A DNA stretch of 64,000 nt from Basidiobolus meristosporus CBS 931.73 (lineage: Eukaryota; Basidiobolomycota; Basidiobolomycetes; Basidiobolales; Basidiobolaceae): positions 57,435-121,434 of the forward strand of contig MCFE01000229.1 of NCBI GenBank assembly GCA_002104905.1, written 5' to 3'. Both the position numbers and the translations under genes were made by a program. The notes beneath the pieces were generated by a model. That model was not told where the DNA came from. It saw only the letters and a program-made list of their open reading frames with translations, and did no database searches. Shown here in pieces: positions 51,576-62,300 of the stretch. Within the stretch, counting starts at the first letter, position 1, and each line of letters opens with the position of its first letter.

Positions 51576-51782
51576 GTATACAGGGGGAGCTAAGGAGAAT
51601 TTCTGGGCAATTACTGGCCAAATCTACTAGGCAAATCTGACCAATTAGCATTTCAAGGATTTCAGTCAATCAGAGCCATTACTTGGCCCAATGGATGATC
51701 AAGCCATCTCGCAATCAGCACACATTAATATATTGATTGAATTTTGCTGGATCCAGGACTGGAACCCATAACCATAGGCATG

Positions 51783-51870
51783 GAGAGGGGAAGACAGTCA
51801 CTAAGAGGTGAAATCTTCATTTCAGTTGAAACAAAGAAGCCAGCACTACTGTTGTAGCTTTGATATCAGA
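51783..51870 (-). mobile_element. LINE 3'-end copy 3
   Basis: GGAGAGGGGAAGACAGTCAC and following bases match copy 1 (shared GAAGACAGTCAC and AAACAAAGAAGCCAG-like blocks). The right limit is approximate. Same orientation as all other copies. Confidence 0.65.
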
Positions 51871-52093
51871 GTGTGTAGCGGAGCAAACTTGTAGGTAAGT
51901 CAATAAGGAGAGATGATAGTAATTCAGTGCTCATGAAACTGTTGAATGGGAAGGGGGGTAGTAAGAGGAGTAAAAATGCTTTGTCAGCAACATTGATTAG
52001 GGATAAATGATAAGGATTGATATTCATCATAAGGGGAGTGTACTGCTTCAGATGTTGCTGCCAAAAAATCTGTCAAGTAATTCAGGTAGGAGG

Positions 52094-52224
52094 GTTAGGA
52101 GAGGGAAAGTTACCAAGCTGGTGAAATCTTTATTTGAGTCAAGAACTAATCTAAGTACAAATAAAGAAGCCAATTAAGAAGTCTAGAACTTCTCTAATAA
52201 GTAATCTAATTTATATTTTGTTTC
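52094..52224 (-). mobile_element. LINE 3'-end copy 4, same subfamily as the coding LINE
   Basis: Matches 55323-55445 closely, from TTAGGAGAGGGAAAGTTACC to TCTAATTTATATTTTGTTTC, so it is the 3' end of the same LINE subfamily, truncated after about 130 bp. The junction on its left is AGGGTTAGGAGAGGG. It carries the hairpin at 52177-52193. Confidence 0.82.
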
Positions 52225-52276
52225 TTAGGGGGAGGAAAGTCACCAAGTGGTGAAATCTTTATTTACTTATGACAAG
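52225..52276 (-). mobile_element. LINE 3'-end copy 5, split by a chromovirus
   Basis: TTAGGGGGAGGAAAGTCACC through CTTATGACAAG is nearly identical to the telomeric copy at 63520. It is interrupted at 52277 by the chromovirus LTR, which inserted into it. Confidence 0.82.
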
Positions 52277-52953
52277 TGTTGTGCATCAACATTTAAAACT
52301 TGGCCAATTTCACTCTGTTAGAAAATCTAGTACCCTAACTGATTTTCCCTACCCCAAACATAACTAATCCCTTTTATGGTATATTTTATCACTTCTCAGA
52401 ATTTATTTTTAGCTTTCACACCTGATCAATTTTCATCTGGTCATTACATCCTCAACTGATCTGCTAAGCCTTTCCAAGTGATTAATCATCTGAGATTTAT
52501 CTAACCACTTAGCAATTGCTAAGACATCAGCTGATTAATGATGCAATTTTTCATTTACCTTATGCACCTATCAACACCCCAACAGATTTCAATTAGTCCA
52601 GTCTCTTGGCACTTACTAATGCAACTCAATCAGAAAAGTATAAATAAAGTTTACTGAACCTTTTGGTTTAGTGTGTGTCTCAACAAAATTAAGAATTCAA
52701 CAAATCCATTCTAGCTTCTACCCAAGCTTAGCATATCTAGCACTCTCAAGAACACCAAGCCTAGCCTGCATAGCAAACCTACTCTGTTGCCTTTATAGCC
52801 CAACTCAGCTATATATAAGACCAACATTAGACCAGAACCTCTCTGCTAATAATTTTGTCACTCTTGACAATTCTGAGATTTTGCACTTAGTTGTCACTTA
52901 GGTTCAGTTAACTCATTCAAGAGTTTTATTACACTTTTCTCTTGGATACAACA
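52277..52953 (+). repeat. 5' LTR of chromovirus copy 1
   Basis: 677 bp, starting TGTTGTGCATCAACA and ending GGATACAACA. It matches the LTR at 58641-59337 (reverse) and the solo LTR at 3441-4138. It contains AGTATAAATAAAG near 52637, a TATA-like or polyadenylation motif. The tail TTTTTTTGTC after the LTR is the position of a primer-binding site; I could not match it to a tRNA. Confidence 0.88.
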
Positions 52954-52993
52954 TTTTTTTGTCAAATTCCATTACATTCAACCGCATTACAAT

Positions 52994-54955
52994 ATGTCCT
53001 CAGTAGCAAGCAATCCAAATCTTTCCATGTTGGAAGAAGCCTGCAGAAATCAGGAAGAACTAACTGAACAGCTTGAAGACATCATGCATGAAAGAAACAC
53101 TTTGATGCTTGAACACTCAAAGCTTGCCAAGACAAGATCTGACAATCATTGTAGAGATGAACTTCTTGAAGTTATTTCTGGTTACCAAGATGAAATTGGA
53201 ATTACCAAAGAAGCCCTGGAGAATATTGCCATTGTATTTGACAGCATTGAAAATCCACCAAGCCTTGCTCTGCATCAGCCACCAAGAAGTCATGTCTTTG
53301 GATCCTCCAGATCTACATCGCCCTCTAGACCTACCCCGGTGGTTGTCCCAAGATCCTTGCCTCTTTATGCTGAAGGGGCCAATGCCATAGAGAATGCTAC
53401 TTAGTATCTTTACAAGTTTAGTCATATCTTGGCTGCACATCAGCTAGACCCTGGCACCAATTGGGCTAGACTTCTGCCTCTCTGTCTCACCATGCAAGAT
53501 GCTGACTGGGCTGAGGTGAACGTTCCTTCCAATAGTACATGGAAAGTTGCCCAGAACCTCTTTTGTGGACATTTTGAAGATCCCATCAAGAAAGCACATC
53601 TAAACTGCAACTTATGGAAAACTAAAATGTAAAAAGGTGAAGCTGTACAACATTTCTGTGATAGATTCCAGAGGCAAATGAGACAAGCTGGAGTTAGTGA
53701 TGACAATTGATTGCTTACTTCTCATTTTCTTTCAAAATTCTCAGTCCAGCTACAGAGCAACATTGCTATTGTCAAAGCAAGCAACCCTGCATGTACCTAT
53801 GACAGAATCTCAGAGATATATATACTTGCAATGACCATGACTGCAGCTGTTAGCCAGGCTTCAGGCAACTCCATTCCAGATGCAGCAACAATCAAAAAAG
53901 AGAGCAGTTATATGACTAAGAAGAAGTCAACTGCTAGCAAGCATTGTGAGTTTCATAGAAGATGTTATCATTCTACCAGTGAGGGCAAAGGCATCACCAA
54001 GCAGTCAAACAAGTCCGGATACATGTCAGAGAAGCAGCAAAACACCAAAACTGATAATCCATATGCTGATGACAAATGCTTTAAATGTGGAAAGATGGGA
54101 CATAGATCACCTGCCTGTCCTGAGTAGAACTCTACACCATTGGCAAAAATTACTCTGATTCTGGATGATCATTCAACCAATGATATGACAGGGAATGAGG
54201 AAGCATATGAAGAACTTATAGCTCAAGATTATTACAACCTCTTTGAAATTCCGGCTAAAATTGCAACTGTTCAAGAAAAGAAGAAAGCAATTGTGCAGCT
54301 AAAAGCTATAGAGGTGCCACTCAAACTCAATGGCCAATCATATGCAGCACTATTGGATACTGGATCATCCAACTCTATTGTATCACCTAATGTGGTCAAA
54401 GAACTCAAATTGGCAACAGAAAAGCAACCAGGAACAATCATACTTGTGGCTAAGGACCTCTCAGCCCCAAGAATTGGTATCACCAGCCCAATCAGCATAC
54501 ATTGTGGTTCAATAACTATAATCCATCAGATGGAAGTAATTGACATTCCAGATGGACCTCAAGTACTCATTGGTCTAGACACCTTCACCAAACTTGGCTT
54601 TCATATAGGTGGACTACCAGTCTCATATCCTGCAATCACCAAGTCTCAGCCACCCAAAATGGATCAGATTCCAGAGATTATCTCTCCCCATTTGGAAGCA
54701 GAGGAGTCAACTCCAACTTTTCAAGCATAATCAATCAATCAAATTGGAAATGCAGCTGGTCATAGAAAGAAGCCAAGCCATTCCCAGGAACAGTTTCTGC
54801 ACTATTTTAGAATCCATTGTTACACTAGAAACCCCACCTGGTGAGTCAACATGGAGGAGGCAATACCCAATTCTGCATTCTTGTCAAGACTTGGTTGATG
54901 AAATAGTCCAAAAGTGGGCTGACAATGGAATCATCACTCAAGCCCCTGTCAGTAC
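52994..54955 (+). pseudogene. Chromovirus copy 1 gag-pol, dead and truncated
   Basis: Begins with a Gag ATG at 52994 (coiled-coil-like N-terminus), then Gag matrix/capsid sequence, a CCHC knuckle near 54079 (CFKCGKMGHRSPAC), the protease (LLDTGSSNS near 54345) and the start of RT-proximal sequence. In-frame stops at 53402, 53631, 53707 and 54127 and a frameshift after 54727 inactivate it. It is the only copy in the window that shows the Gag N-terminus missing from copy 2. It ends at 54955 where a copia LTR begins. Confidence 0.88.
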
Positions 54956-55322
54956 TGTTGTAAGAGTCTTGGAGATATTGGAAGTGACTGGGAGGACAAG
55001 TAGATTATGTGGTTTTCACTTAATGATTTATTGAATGTAAAAGTAGTATTTATACTTTTACATGGTCTTGGCATAAAAAAAAAGAGTAGATTAAGGAAGG
55101 TCCCAAGAGTATGTGTGCAAAGTTTGGGGCTGTTTGGTCAACTTTGAGAATTTTCATGTTCTGGGTACCTGGTATTTTGGTGAAAATATTCTAAGTAAAT
55201 CCCAACAAGGAATTTGGTCAGTATTCTCTAGGATATGAAGGTAATGATCTAAGTGACTAAGTTAGGTCAATATTTATGTGGAAATGCAAACTTTTACAAC
55301 ACTCCCACTCAGCTAAATGCTC
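54956..55322 (-). mobile_element. Broken copia element: 3' LTR plus about 20 bp of internal sequence
   Basis: A full copia LTR in reverse (54956-55301) is followed by CTCCCACTCAGCTAAATGCTC, the reversed polypurine tract and the end of pol. Homology to copia then stops and TTAGGGGAGGG of the LINE 3' end begins. So a complete copia element once sat in chromovirus copy 1, and all of it beyond this point was lost. Confidence 0.85.
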
Positions 55323-55410
55323 TTAGGGGAGGGAAAGTCACCAAGTTGGTGAAATCTTTATTTGAGTTAAGAACTAATCTAAGTACAAATAAAGAAGCCA
55401 ATTAAGAGGT

Positions 55411-58260
55411 CTAGAACCTCTCTAATAAGTAATCTAATCTATGTTTTGTTTCATCTCTAATGTGTGTTTCAATAAAGTAAAGCTCATCAGGGGTAAATAT
55501 AAAATTCAGGGGTTTTGGGGGAAGTACAAATTGTAGATGTTTCTGATCAATATAATCCAAGACTGGAACCCAGCCTGGGATTAGGTGTAGTAGGAAAGGT
55601 GTGTGGACTTGTAAGTAGCTCTGCCACATAGATCTTAGAAGGTCCTGAGCCAGTAGTCTTGGTTTCTCAGCTTTTTGAAGTTTTGAAGCAAGCTCTGTTA
55701 CTACAGCAGAGCCAACCAGGGTGTGCCAGCAAGAAGATTTCAGGGAGGAGTTAGATTGAAACCATTGTTTGATGGAGGGGTTATGTGATTTCTGAAGTTT
55801 GACTAGGAAGGAAGCCCGGAGATAGATCATTCGGATTTGGTATGGGTAGAACCCAAAGGCTCCATTAGTTGCATGGATATAGGGAGATACTGGAAGATAA
55901 GGTACCAAGGATCTGATACACTGATGGAGAAATTTATCCAGGCGGTGAAGTTCTCTGGAGGTAAGGGGTATAATGTGGAGACCAAATTCAAGTACCAGCA
56001 GTACATACTGCTTCAGAAGTATAGGGATCTTTTGAATTGGAGTGTCTGGAGTGACTACTACCAGAAGCTTTTTGAGAGCCTGTTGGGCAAGACAGATCCT
56101 ATTATTCAGGTGGAGCTTTGTGTCAATCCCATGTTGACAAAACGGCAGACCTAGATATATTGCAGTTTGTTGTGGCAGAATGCTAGTGTTCTGTATAGTT
56201 GTAGTGCATCCAATTGGGACTGTCTTGGAAATTGAGAGTGAGAGGTTGTTGGCAGCCAAGTACTTCTCAATGATGGCAGTGTCTGCTATGGGATTTGGAG
56301 TAGCAATCTTGATATCATCTGCATAGAGAGTTAGTAGTGGATAGGGAGAGTCTGGTGAGGGGCCTTTCGGAAATAAAGGAAAGTCATGTAGGAATATCAC
56401 AAATAATAAGGGACCTAGTACAGATCCTTGGACTACTCCATTTGGAACCTCATAAGTCTCTGATGTACAACTTGGATGCAAAATTTTGGCTGAGTTCTCA
56501 CAAAATAGAGAACGTACAAGAAGGGTCATTGGTAGTGTGGTAACAGCTAATAGCTTTCTCCAAAGCAGAGCTCTGTCCACAGAGTCAAAGGCTTTAGTAA
56601 TGTCAAACAGAATGGTTGGCAATGAGAATTGAAGTGAATGATCATGGCTTAGCACTACAGCCATATCCAAGGAGAGTTTGGGCAAGAAGCCAAACTGAGA
56701 AGGATGGAATGGATATAGTTGAGATTGCAAGGATCTTGCTATTATAAGCTCAAAGATTTTCCGGCAGGTTGGTAGGAGTGAAACTGGCCGGTAAGAACCT
56801 GGGAGTGAGTGTTTCCCCTTCCCTTTGTATAAGGGTATTACATTTGCCTGTGACCAGGCCTTTGGGGTAGTCAATTGTTGGGCACAGATAGAGTAGAATA
56901 GGAGAAGTAAGTGACTCATTTTGGAGTAGCACACCCGGAGTAGATTGTAGGTAATCAAGTCATGTCCAGGTGCAGTATTTGCAGGAAGCTTCTTTAAAAT
57001 TTTCTCCAGAAGCTTTGCTGAAACCACAATTGGAGATGTTGTACTGCTAGATATGTCACCAGTATGGTAGAAAGGAGGAGTGGGATGCACGGTTGAATCA
57101 AAGAATATAGGGGCCAGTTTGTCTGGTGATGGTATACTTCTTGCTTGGGGTCTCATGGCTTTGTATACTCTTGATATGGACCTTGTGGTGGCATTCATAT
57201 TTACTAAGGGCAAGGTATCCATGATATGAGCCCATAATCTAGTATGCTCAGTGATCTGTAGTGACTTGGAGTAGGAGATTGCGCTTTCCAGGAGGTTCTG
57301 TGTTTTTGGGTTAGGGAAACATAGGTAGCTGGAATTTAAGGCAGAAATGATGGATTTCCATTTAAGTTGGTTTGCAGATGGCTTTTGGTAGGACTTGGTG
57401 GGCAGGGCCAGACAGCCAGTGATTATGATGAAATGCTGGTAAAATAGCCATAATGCATTTACATCATCACAAATCCATGCAGGTAAGCTGGGAAATGCAT
57501 ATTCTGTAAGCAAGGATAGGTAGTTGGCAAAGTCCTGTGTCTGTGATACTGAAGCTTTGGCTGGCACGATTGTAAATGGCTGAAGAAGGGTGCCAATTGG
57601 TAGGGTTTTTCTGGCAGAAATGATAATATGTATTGGCTTGTGATCAGATTTCTCTAGTGAACCACAGCTGATATCCTCTGGAATGCTTGTAACCTGGTGG
57701 ATGTACTGTAAGGCAGCTGGAGTGGCTGTTACCCAGTCAACACAACGTTGAGCTTGCTGAGTGTTTACAGTGACCAGATGGTTTTGTTGTAGGAACTTTG
57801 TAAAGTGCTCCTCTTGGGTTCTAAGTCTGGATGAAATAGTGGTGATATTTTCAGGGTGGGGAATATTTATATCTCCCACTACCATACAAGGGATTGATGA
57901 GCTGTTAATGAATTCTGATGTGGCCAAGAAAATTGCCAGTGTTATGGAGTTAGACAGAGATGGAGGGAGATAGATAATAATGGCTACTATAGTTGTAAGT
58001 GTTAGAGCATAGCAGTAATATTCATATATGATGGATACATTTGCTGAGGGTGCAAGCTTAGAAGATGAAAGAGCAACAAGTGCCATTGAGTGAGCTGGAA
58101 ATTTTGGGTGAGCAGATGAATATGCATTCAGTCTAGAGGGAAGTTTTGGCAACTTAACATCAATTAGTAGTAGCAAGGAATATTCCTTTTTCAGTAAGTT
58201 TTCTAATTCAGCTACAGTTGGAGTGATGGAGTTGCAATTGAGTAAGAGTATGTTCTGTAG
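55411..58260 (-). CDS. LINE ORF2: APE-type endonuclease and reverse transcriptase
   Basis: An uninterrupted frame of 949 codons from the codon after a TGA (58261-58263) to TAG at 55411. Endonuclease signatures: ILLLNCNSI right after the TGA, GDINIPHPE near 57880 and SDHKPIH near 57650. Reverse transcriptase: GSYRPVSLL, FDITKAFDSVD, VVQGSVLGPLLF and YADD near 56320, then a thumb-like C-terminus ending LLERF. No RNase H and no C-terminal zinc knuckle are seen. There is no ATG before the endonuclease; the first in-frame Met lies about 59 codons in, so translation probably enters from ORF1. In the position of the catalytic QET-type Glu the protein reads LIDVK, so an Asp may replace it; that alignment is uncertain. 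The frame has no inactivating stop, suggesting recent activity. Confidence 0.9.
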   Translation of the reverse strand, partial: LQNILLLNCNSITPTVAELENLLKKEYSLLLLIDVKLPKLPSRLNAYSSAHPKFPAHSMALVALSSSKLAPSANVSIIYEYYCYALTLTTIVAIIIYLPPSLSNSITLAIFLATSEFINSSSIPCMVVGDINIPHPENITTISSRLRTQEEHFTKFLQQNHLVTVNTQQAQRCVDWVTATPAALQYIHQVTSIPEDISCGSLEKSDHKPIHIIISARKTLPIGTLLQPFTIVPAKASVSQTQDFANYLSLLTEYAFPSLPAWICDDVNALWLFYQHFIIITGCLALPTKSYQKPSANQLKWKSIISALNSSYLCFPNPKTQNLLESAISYSKSLQITEHTRLWAHIMDTLPLVNMNATTRSISRVYKAMRPQARSIPSPDKLAPIFFDSTVHPTPPFYHTGDISSSTTSPIVVSAKLLEKILKKLPANTAPGHDLITYNLLRVCYSKMSHLLLLFYSICAQQLTTPKAWSQANVIPLYKGKGKHSLPGSYRPVSLLPTCRKIFELIIARSLQSQLYPFHPSQFGFLPKLSLDMAVVLSHDHSLQFSLPTILFDITKAFDSVDRALLWRKLLAVTTLPMTLLVRSLFCENSAKILHPSCTSETYEVPNGVVQGSVLGPLLFVIFLHDFPLFPKGPSPDSPYPLLTLYADDIKIATPNPIADTAIIEKYLAANNLSLSISKTVPIGCTTTIQNTSILPQQTAIYLGLPFCQHGIDTKLHLNNRICLAQQALKKLLVVVTPDTPIQKIPILLKQYVLLVLEFGLHIIPLTSRELHRLDKFLHQCIRSLVPYLPVSPYIHATNGAFGFYPYQIRMIYLRASFLVKLQKSHNPSIKQWFQSNSSLKSSCWHTLVGSAVVTELASKLQKAEKPRLLAQDLLRSMWQSYLQVHTPFLLHLIPGWVPVLDYIDQKHLQFVLPPKPLNFIFTPDELYFIETHIRDETKHRLDYLLERF

Positions 58261-58640
58261 TCAGGCAAACTCTGAGGTTGCCTGTTCCTGCTGAAACTCT
58301 TGCACTGCCCTTTGTAAATTTCCAGAATTATTCCACAACTCTTCAAATGGAGCTTGCGTAATGTCTTTCAGGATTCTAATTGCTTTCTCTTTCAAGAAGT
58401 AGGCCACATCATAGGTTGGAGCTTGTTTCTTAATGGCAGCAAAGAAAGCCATAACTGCCATGTGAGCTGGGGGCTTGTTGAATATTCCTGGCTCAGTGTC
58501 CATTGACTCTGGTGGAATGATTGTGAATTTGGTAGGCACCCAGTTTAGATTTTTTGCCAGATACTTAGTCAATGCAGTGGAGAAGTCTCTGTCTACAATC
58601 ATTTCTAGGATCTTTCCTCTTCTCCAAGCTAGGTTAACAA
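58261..58640 (-). CDS. LINE ORF1, C-terminal part
   Basis: The frame is open from the LTR junction (58640) to TGA at 58261, about 126 codons; the first Met is at 58602. It lies in the same frame as ORF2, separated from it by that one TGA, which is followed by CTA. The protein fragment (NIVNLAWRRGKILEM ... QEQATSEFA) has no zinc knuckle or RNA-recognition motif that I can see. The N-terminus was lost when the chromovirus inserted or the flank was deleted. Partial. Confidence 0.65.
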
Positions 58641-59337
58641 TGTTGTATCCAAGAGAAAGTGTAATAAAACTCTTGAATGGTTTAACTGAACCAAAGGGAC
58701 AATTAAGTGCAGAATCTTAGAATTGTCAGAGAGTGGCGGAAATATTAGCAGAAAGATTCTGATCTAATATTGGTCTTGGATATAGCTGGGTTGGCTATAA
58801 AGGCAATGATATTTATTTGCTAGGCAGGCTAGGCTTGGTGTTCTTTGGAGTGCTAGATATACTAGGCTTGGATAGAAACTAGAACGGAATTGTTGGATTC
58901 TTATTTTTGCTGAGACAGAATCTTAATTTCGTTGAGACACACACTAAACCAAAAGGTTCAGTAAACTTTATTTATACTTTTCTGATCAAGTTGAATTAGT
59001 CAGCGCCAAGGGACTGGATTGATTGAAATCAATTTGGGTGTTCATAGGTGCATAAGATAAATGAAAATTACATCATCAATCAACTGATGTCTTGGCAACT
59101 GCACAGTGGTTGGATAGATCTCAGATGACTAATCACCTGGGAAGGCTTGGCAGATAGGTTGATAACGTAATGACCATTTGAAAATAGATCAGGTGTGATA
59201 GCTAAAAATAGATTCTGAGGTGGGATAAAATAAACTGTAACTGGGATTTGTTATGTTTGGGTTAGGGAAAATCAGTTAGGGTACTAGATTTTCAAACGGA
59301 GTAAAATTGGCTAAGTTTTAAATGTTGATGCACAACA
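58641..59337 (-). repeat. 3' LTR of chromovirus copy 2
   Basis: 697 bp, matching the other chromovirus LTRs. On the minus strand it starts TGTTGTGCATCAACA immediately after the pol stop codon and ends GGATACAACA. Purine-rich GGAAGGAAGTGA at its upstream edge would be the polypurine tract, overlapping the last codons of pol. Confidence 0.9.
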
Positions 59338-62300
59338 TCACTTCCTTCCGGAAGAGGAGTTTTTTGATACCTTCTGGGTTCCTCTGCGGCTCCAATACTG
59401 ATTAATAATGGCAACATCATCAAAGTTGGTGTAAGGTTCCCAGGTGTTGTGTTTGGCATCATAGCCTTTCCACTTGACTAAATAAAGGCAATTTGGTTCT
59501 TCTCCATCATGGTCCACAATAGCTTCAACTTCATAGGATTCCAAAGTTACTGGGTCTTGAGAAATAAGTTTGAGTGAAGAAGGTGGAAAGTTTTTGGGTA
59601 GCAGTGCTCCAGTGTTATCCTGAAGTACATAAGATCCTCCAGTAGTGCGTCTGACAACCTTGAATGGTCCTTCATACTTGGGGTCAAGCTTAGATTGCCG
59701 GATTGGATCTAGTGTCATGACATATGACCCATCTGGGAAGCTGCTGTTCCTGTGTCTTGAGGCATACGTTGAAGTCATCTTTTGCTGAGAGGCCTTACTT
59801 CTGGCACTGATAGCAGGGTAGACAATGTTGGTAAGGTACTCAAGCCGGTTCTTTAGCTTATCTGTATTCAAACTTGCTAACTCTGTATTCTGGTAGTCTC
59901 CAAAGTGGTTGTATCTTCTTCCAAACATCAAGGAAAATGGTGTTGATCCATGTAGAGTGGCAATTTTGGTGTTGATAGCATACTGTACAGTTGGAACGTA
60001 CTTGTCCCAATTCTTCTTGATACCTTTGATAGATTTCCTGATGATGTTCACTGAGGTCTGAACATGTCTTTCAGCCAGTCCATTAGCTTTGGGATGATAT
60101 GGAGTGATCAGACGGTGATCAATGGCGCTATTCTGGCAAAGGGCTTTGATCACGTGATTCACAAATTCTGTTCCATTATCCGATTGAATGACCTTAGGGA
60201 ATCCAAAAAGGCAGAAGAGCTTGAATAGTTCTTGTGCAATAGTGGCAGCATACTTGTCTGGGATAGCTTTGAGGAAGACAAAACGTGTGCAGACATCCAC
60301 AATTACAAAGAGGTAGTGATTACCATCATTACTAGTGGTGAAAGGTCCAGCTAGATCAATTGCAATATGATCCATAGGAAGGCTTGCATGGATGGGGCTC
60401 AAAGGGTGAAATCCATGGCGGCTGATATTGTAAAGTTGACATTCTCTGCACAACTTGACAAATTCTAAGCAGTCAACTTTGATATTTGGCCAGTGATATC
60501 CATCAGAGTGTAGCTTCTTCATAAGTGTGTCAGCTCCAAAGTGGCCAAGTAAATGACTCCTCTGTATCAATGTTTTCCTTTGTTCTTCAGGTGGGATTTT
60601 CCAAGTTGCTGAATCCAGCTGAGGAATTATTTTGGAAGTTGTAGAGAGTTTACTGATTACATCAGTAATCACATGTCCCTCCCAAGGTGAAGTTGGAAAA
60701 AGTCTTGACAGGTGGTCAGGAAGGATGTTGAGAATTCCTGGGCAATGAATAACTGTATATTCATAATCAAGTAGAGTATCAAGCCAGTTGGTAAGCATTG
60801 GAGTCAGAGTCTTCTGAGTGTGGATATAGACAAGGGCTCGGTGGTCAGTGTACAAGGTAAAAGGATTACCCCATAGATACTGATGAAACTTCTTCAACGC
60901 AAAGACTATGGCAAGTAGCTCCTTCTTGGTAGCAGAGTAGTTTCTCTCAGCAGGTTGTAGGGACCTGGCTTGGAAAGAGATCCAGTGAGGCGGATTTTGG
61001 TCTTCATCTTGATAGAGGACTGCCCCTAACCCAACATTAGATGCATCCGTAGCAACAATAAAGGGCTTAGTAAAGTCTGGGTAGGATAAGGTGGGTGCTT
61101 GTGGAAGCAGTTGGCAGAGTGACTCAAAGGCTTGGTCATGAGTCTTGTTCCAGGCTGAGGTGAGATCCGGGCTATGGCGTAATGCATCTAAAGGGGCACT
61201 CAATGAGGACATGAGTGGTATGTGTTCCCTGAAATAGTTGAATACTCCAAGATAATGTTGAAGTTGCTTGGCGCTAGTGGGTTTTGGCCATTCTGGGATA
61301 TTGACCAGTTTGAAAGGATCTAATTGGTGGCCAGCTGGTGTGACTATAAATCCAAGTAGATTGATTTTGAGGCGGGCAAAACTGCACTTTTCAGCATTGA
61401 GAATCAGTCCAGCAGTTGTCAGTCTGTTGATTACATCAGTGACATGGGTTGCATGATCATCACGGTTAGTGGAGAATATGATGACATCATCAACAAATAC
61501 CAATGCGTATGGTGCATTCTTGAGTATTATAGTCATGACTCTCTGAAACTTGCTGGTAAGTGTCTTTAGGCCAAAGGGAGCTCCCTGAAACATCCATTGC
61601 ATATTATTCCAAGTAAAGGCAGTCTTATGCTGATGATTAGGGTGGATCTGGAATCGGTGATATGCATCCTTCAAGTCCAACTTGGAGAATACTTTTGCTC
61701 CTGATAGTGCGGAAAAGATATCTTGGATTCTTGGAATTGGAAACTTGTCATCTTGGAGAAGCTTGTTCAGAGGTCTGGGGTCCAAACAGGGTCTCTTCAG
61801 GGTTAGATTTCCATCAGCATCTTTCTTTGGTGCAAGCGTCAAAGGGCTGTTGAATGTTGTGTTGACAGGGGCTTGAGTGATAATCCCATTGTCAGCCCAT
61901 TTTTGGACTATCTCATCAACTAAGTGTTGACATGAATGCGGAATTGGGTATTGCCTCCTCCATGTTGACTCACCAGGTGGGGTCTCTAGTGTAACAATGG
62001 ACTCTGGGATGGTGCAGAAGCTGTTCCTTGGAATGGCCTGATTTCTCTCTATGGCCGGCTGAATATCTAATTTGACTGATTGAGAATATTCTTGAAAAGT
62101 TGGGGTTAACTCTTCTTCTTCCGGTTGGGATGAGATAATCTCTGGGATTTGATCCATTATGAGCGGCTGAGATTTAGTGATTCCTGGATAGGAAACCGGT
62201 AGTCCGCCTATGTGAAAGCCAAGTTTGGTGAAGGTGTCCAGACCAATGACTACCTGAGGTCCATCTGGTATGTCAATCACTTCCATCTGATGGATTATGG

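Larger units (their letters stand above)
55323..58640 (-). mobile_element. LINE (non-LTR retrotransposon), 5'-truncated, telomere-linked family
   Basis: The sense strand is minus: partial ORF1 (58640-58261), endonuclease-RT ORF2 (58260-55411) and a short 3' UTR ending ...TTTCCCTCCCCTAA at 55323 without poly(A). Its right side is cut by the chromovirus LTR at 58641. The same 3' end recurs six more times in the last 13 kb, always in this orientation. Confidence 0.88.

Noticed and set aside
51735-51775. tRNA-like B box (minus strand GGGTTCCAGTCC) that would mark a tRNA-derived SINE
   Set aside because: Only one box, no A box at the right distance, and a similar string occurs inside the coding part of the LINE (near 55560), so chance or LINE ancestry explains it.
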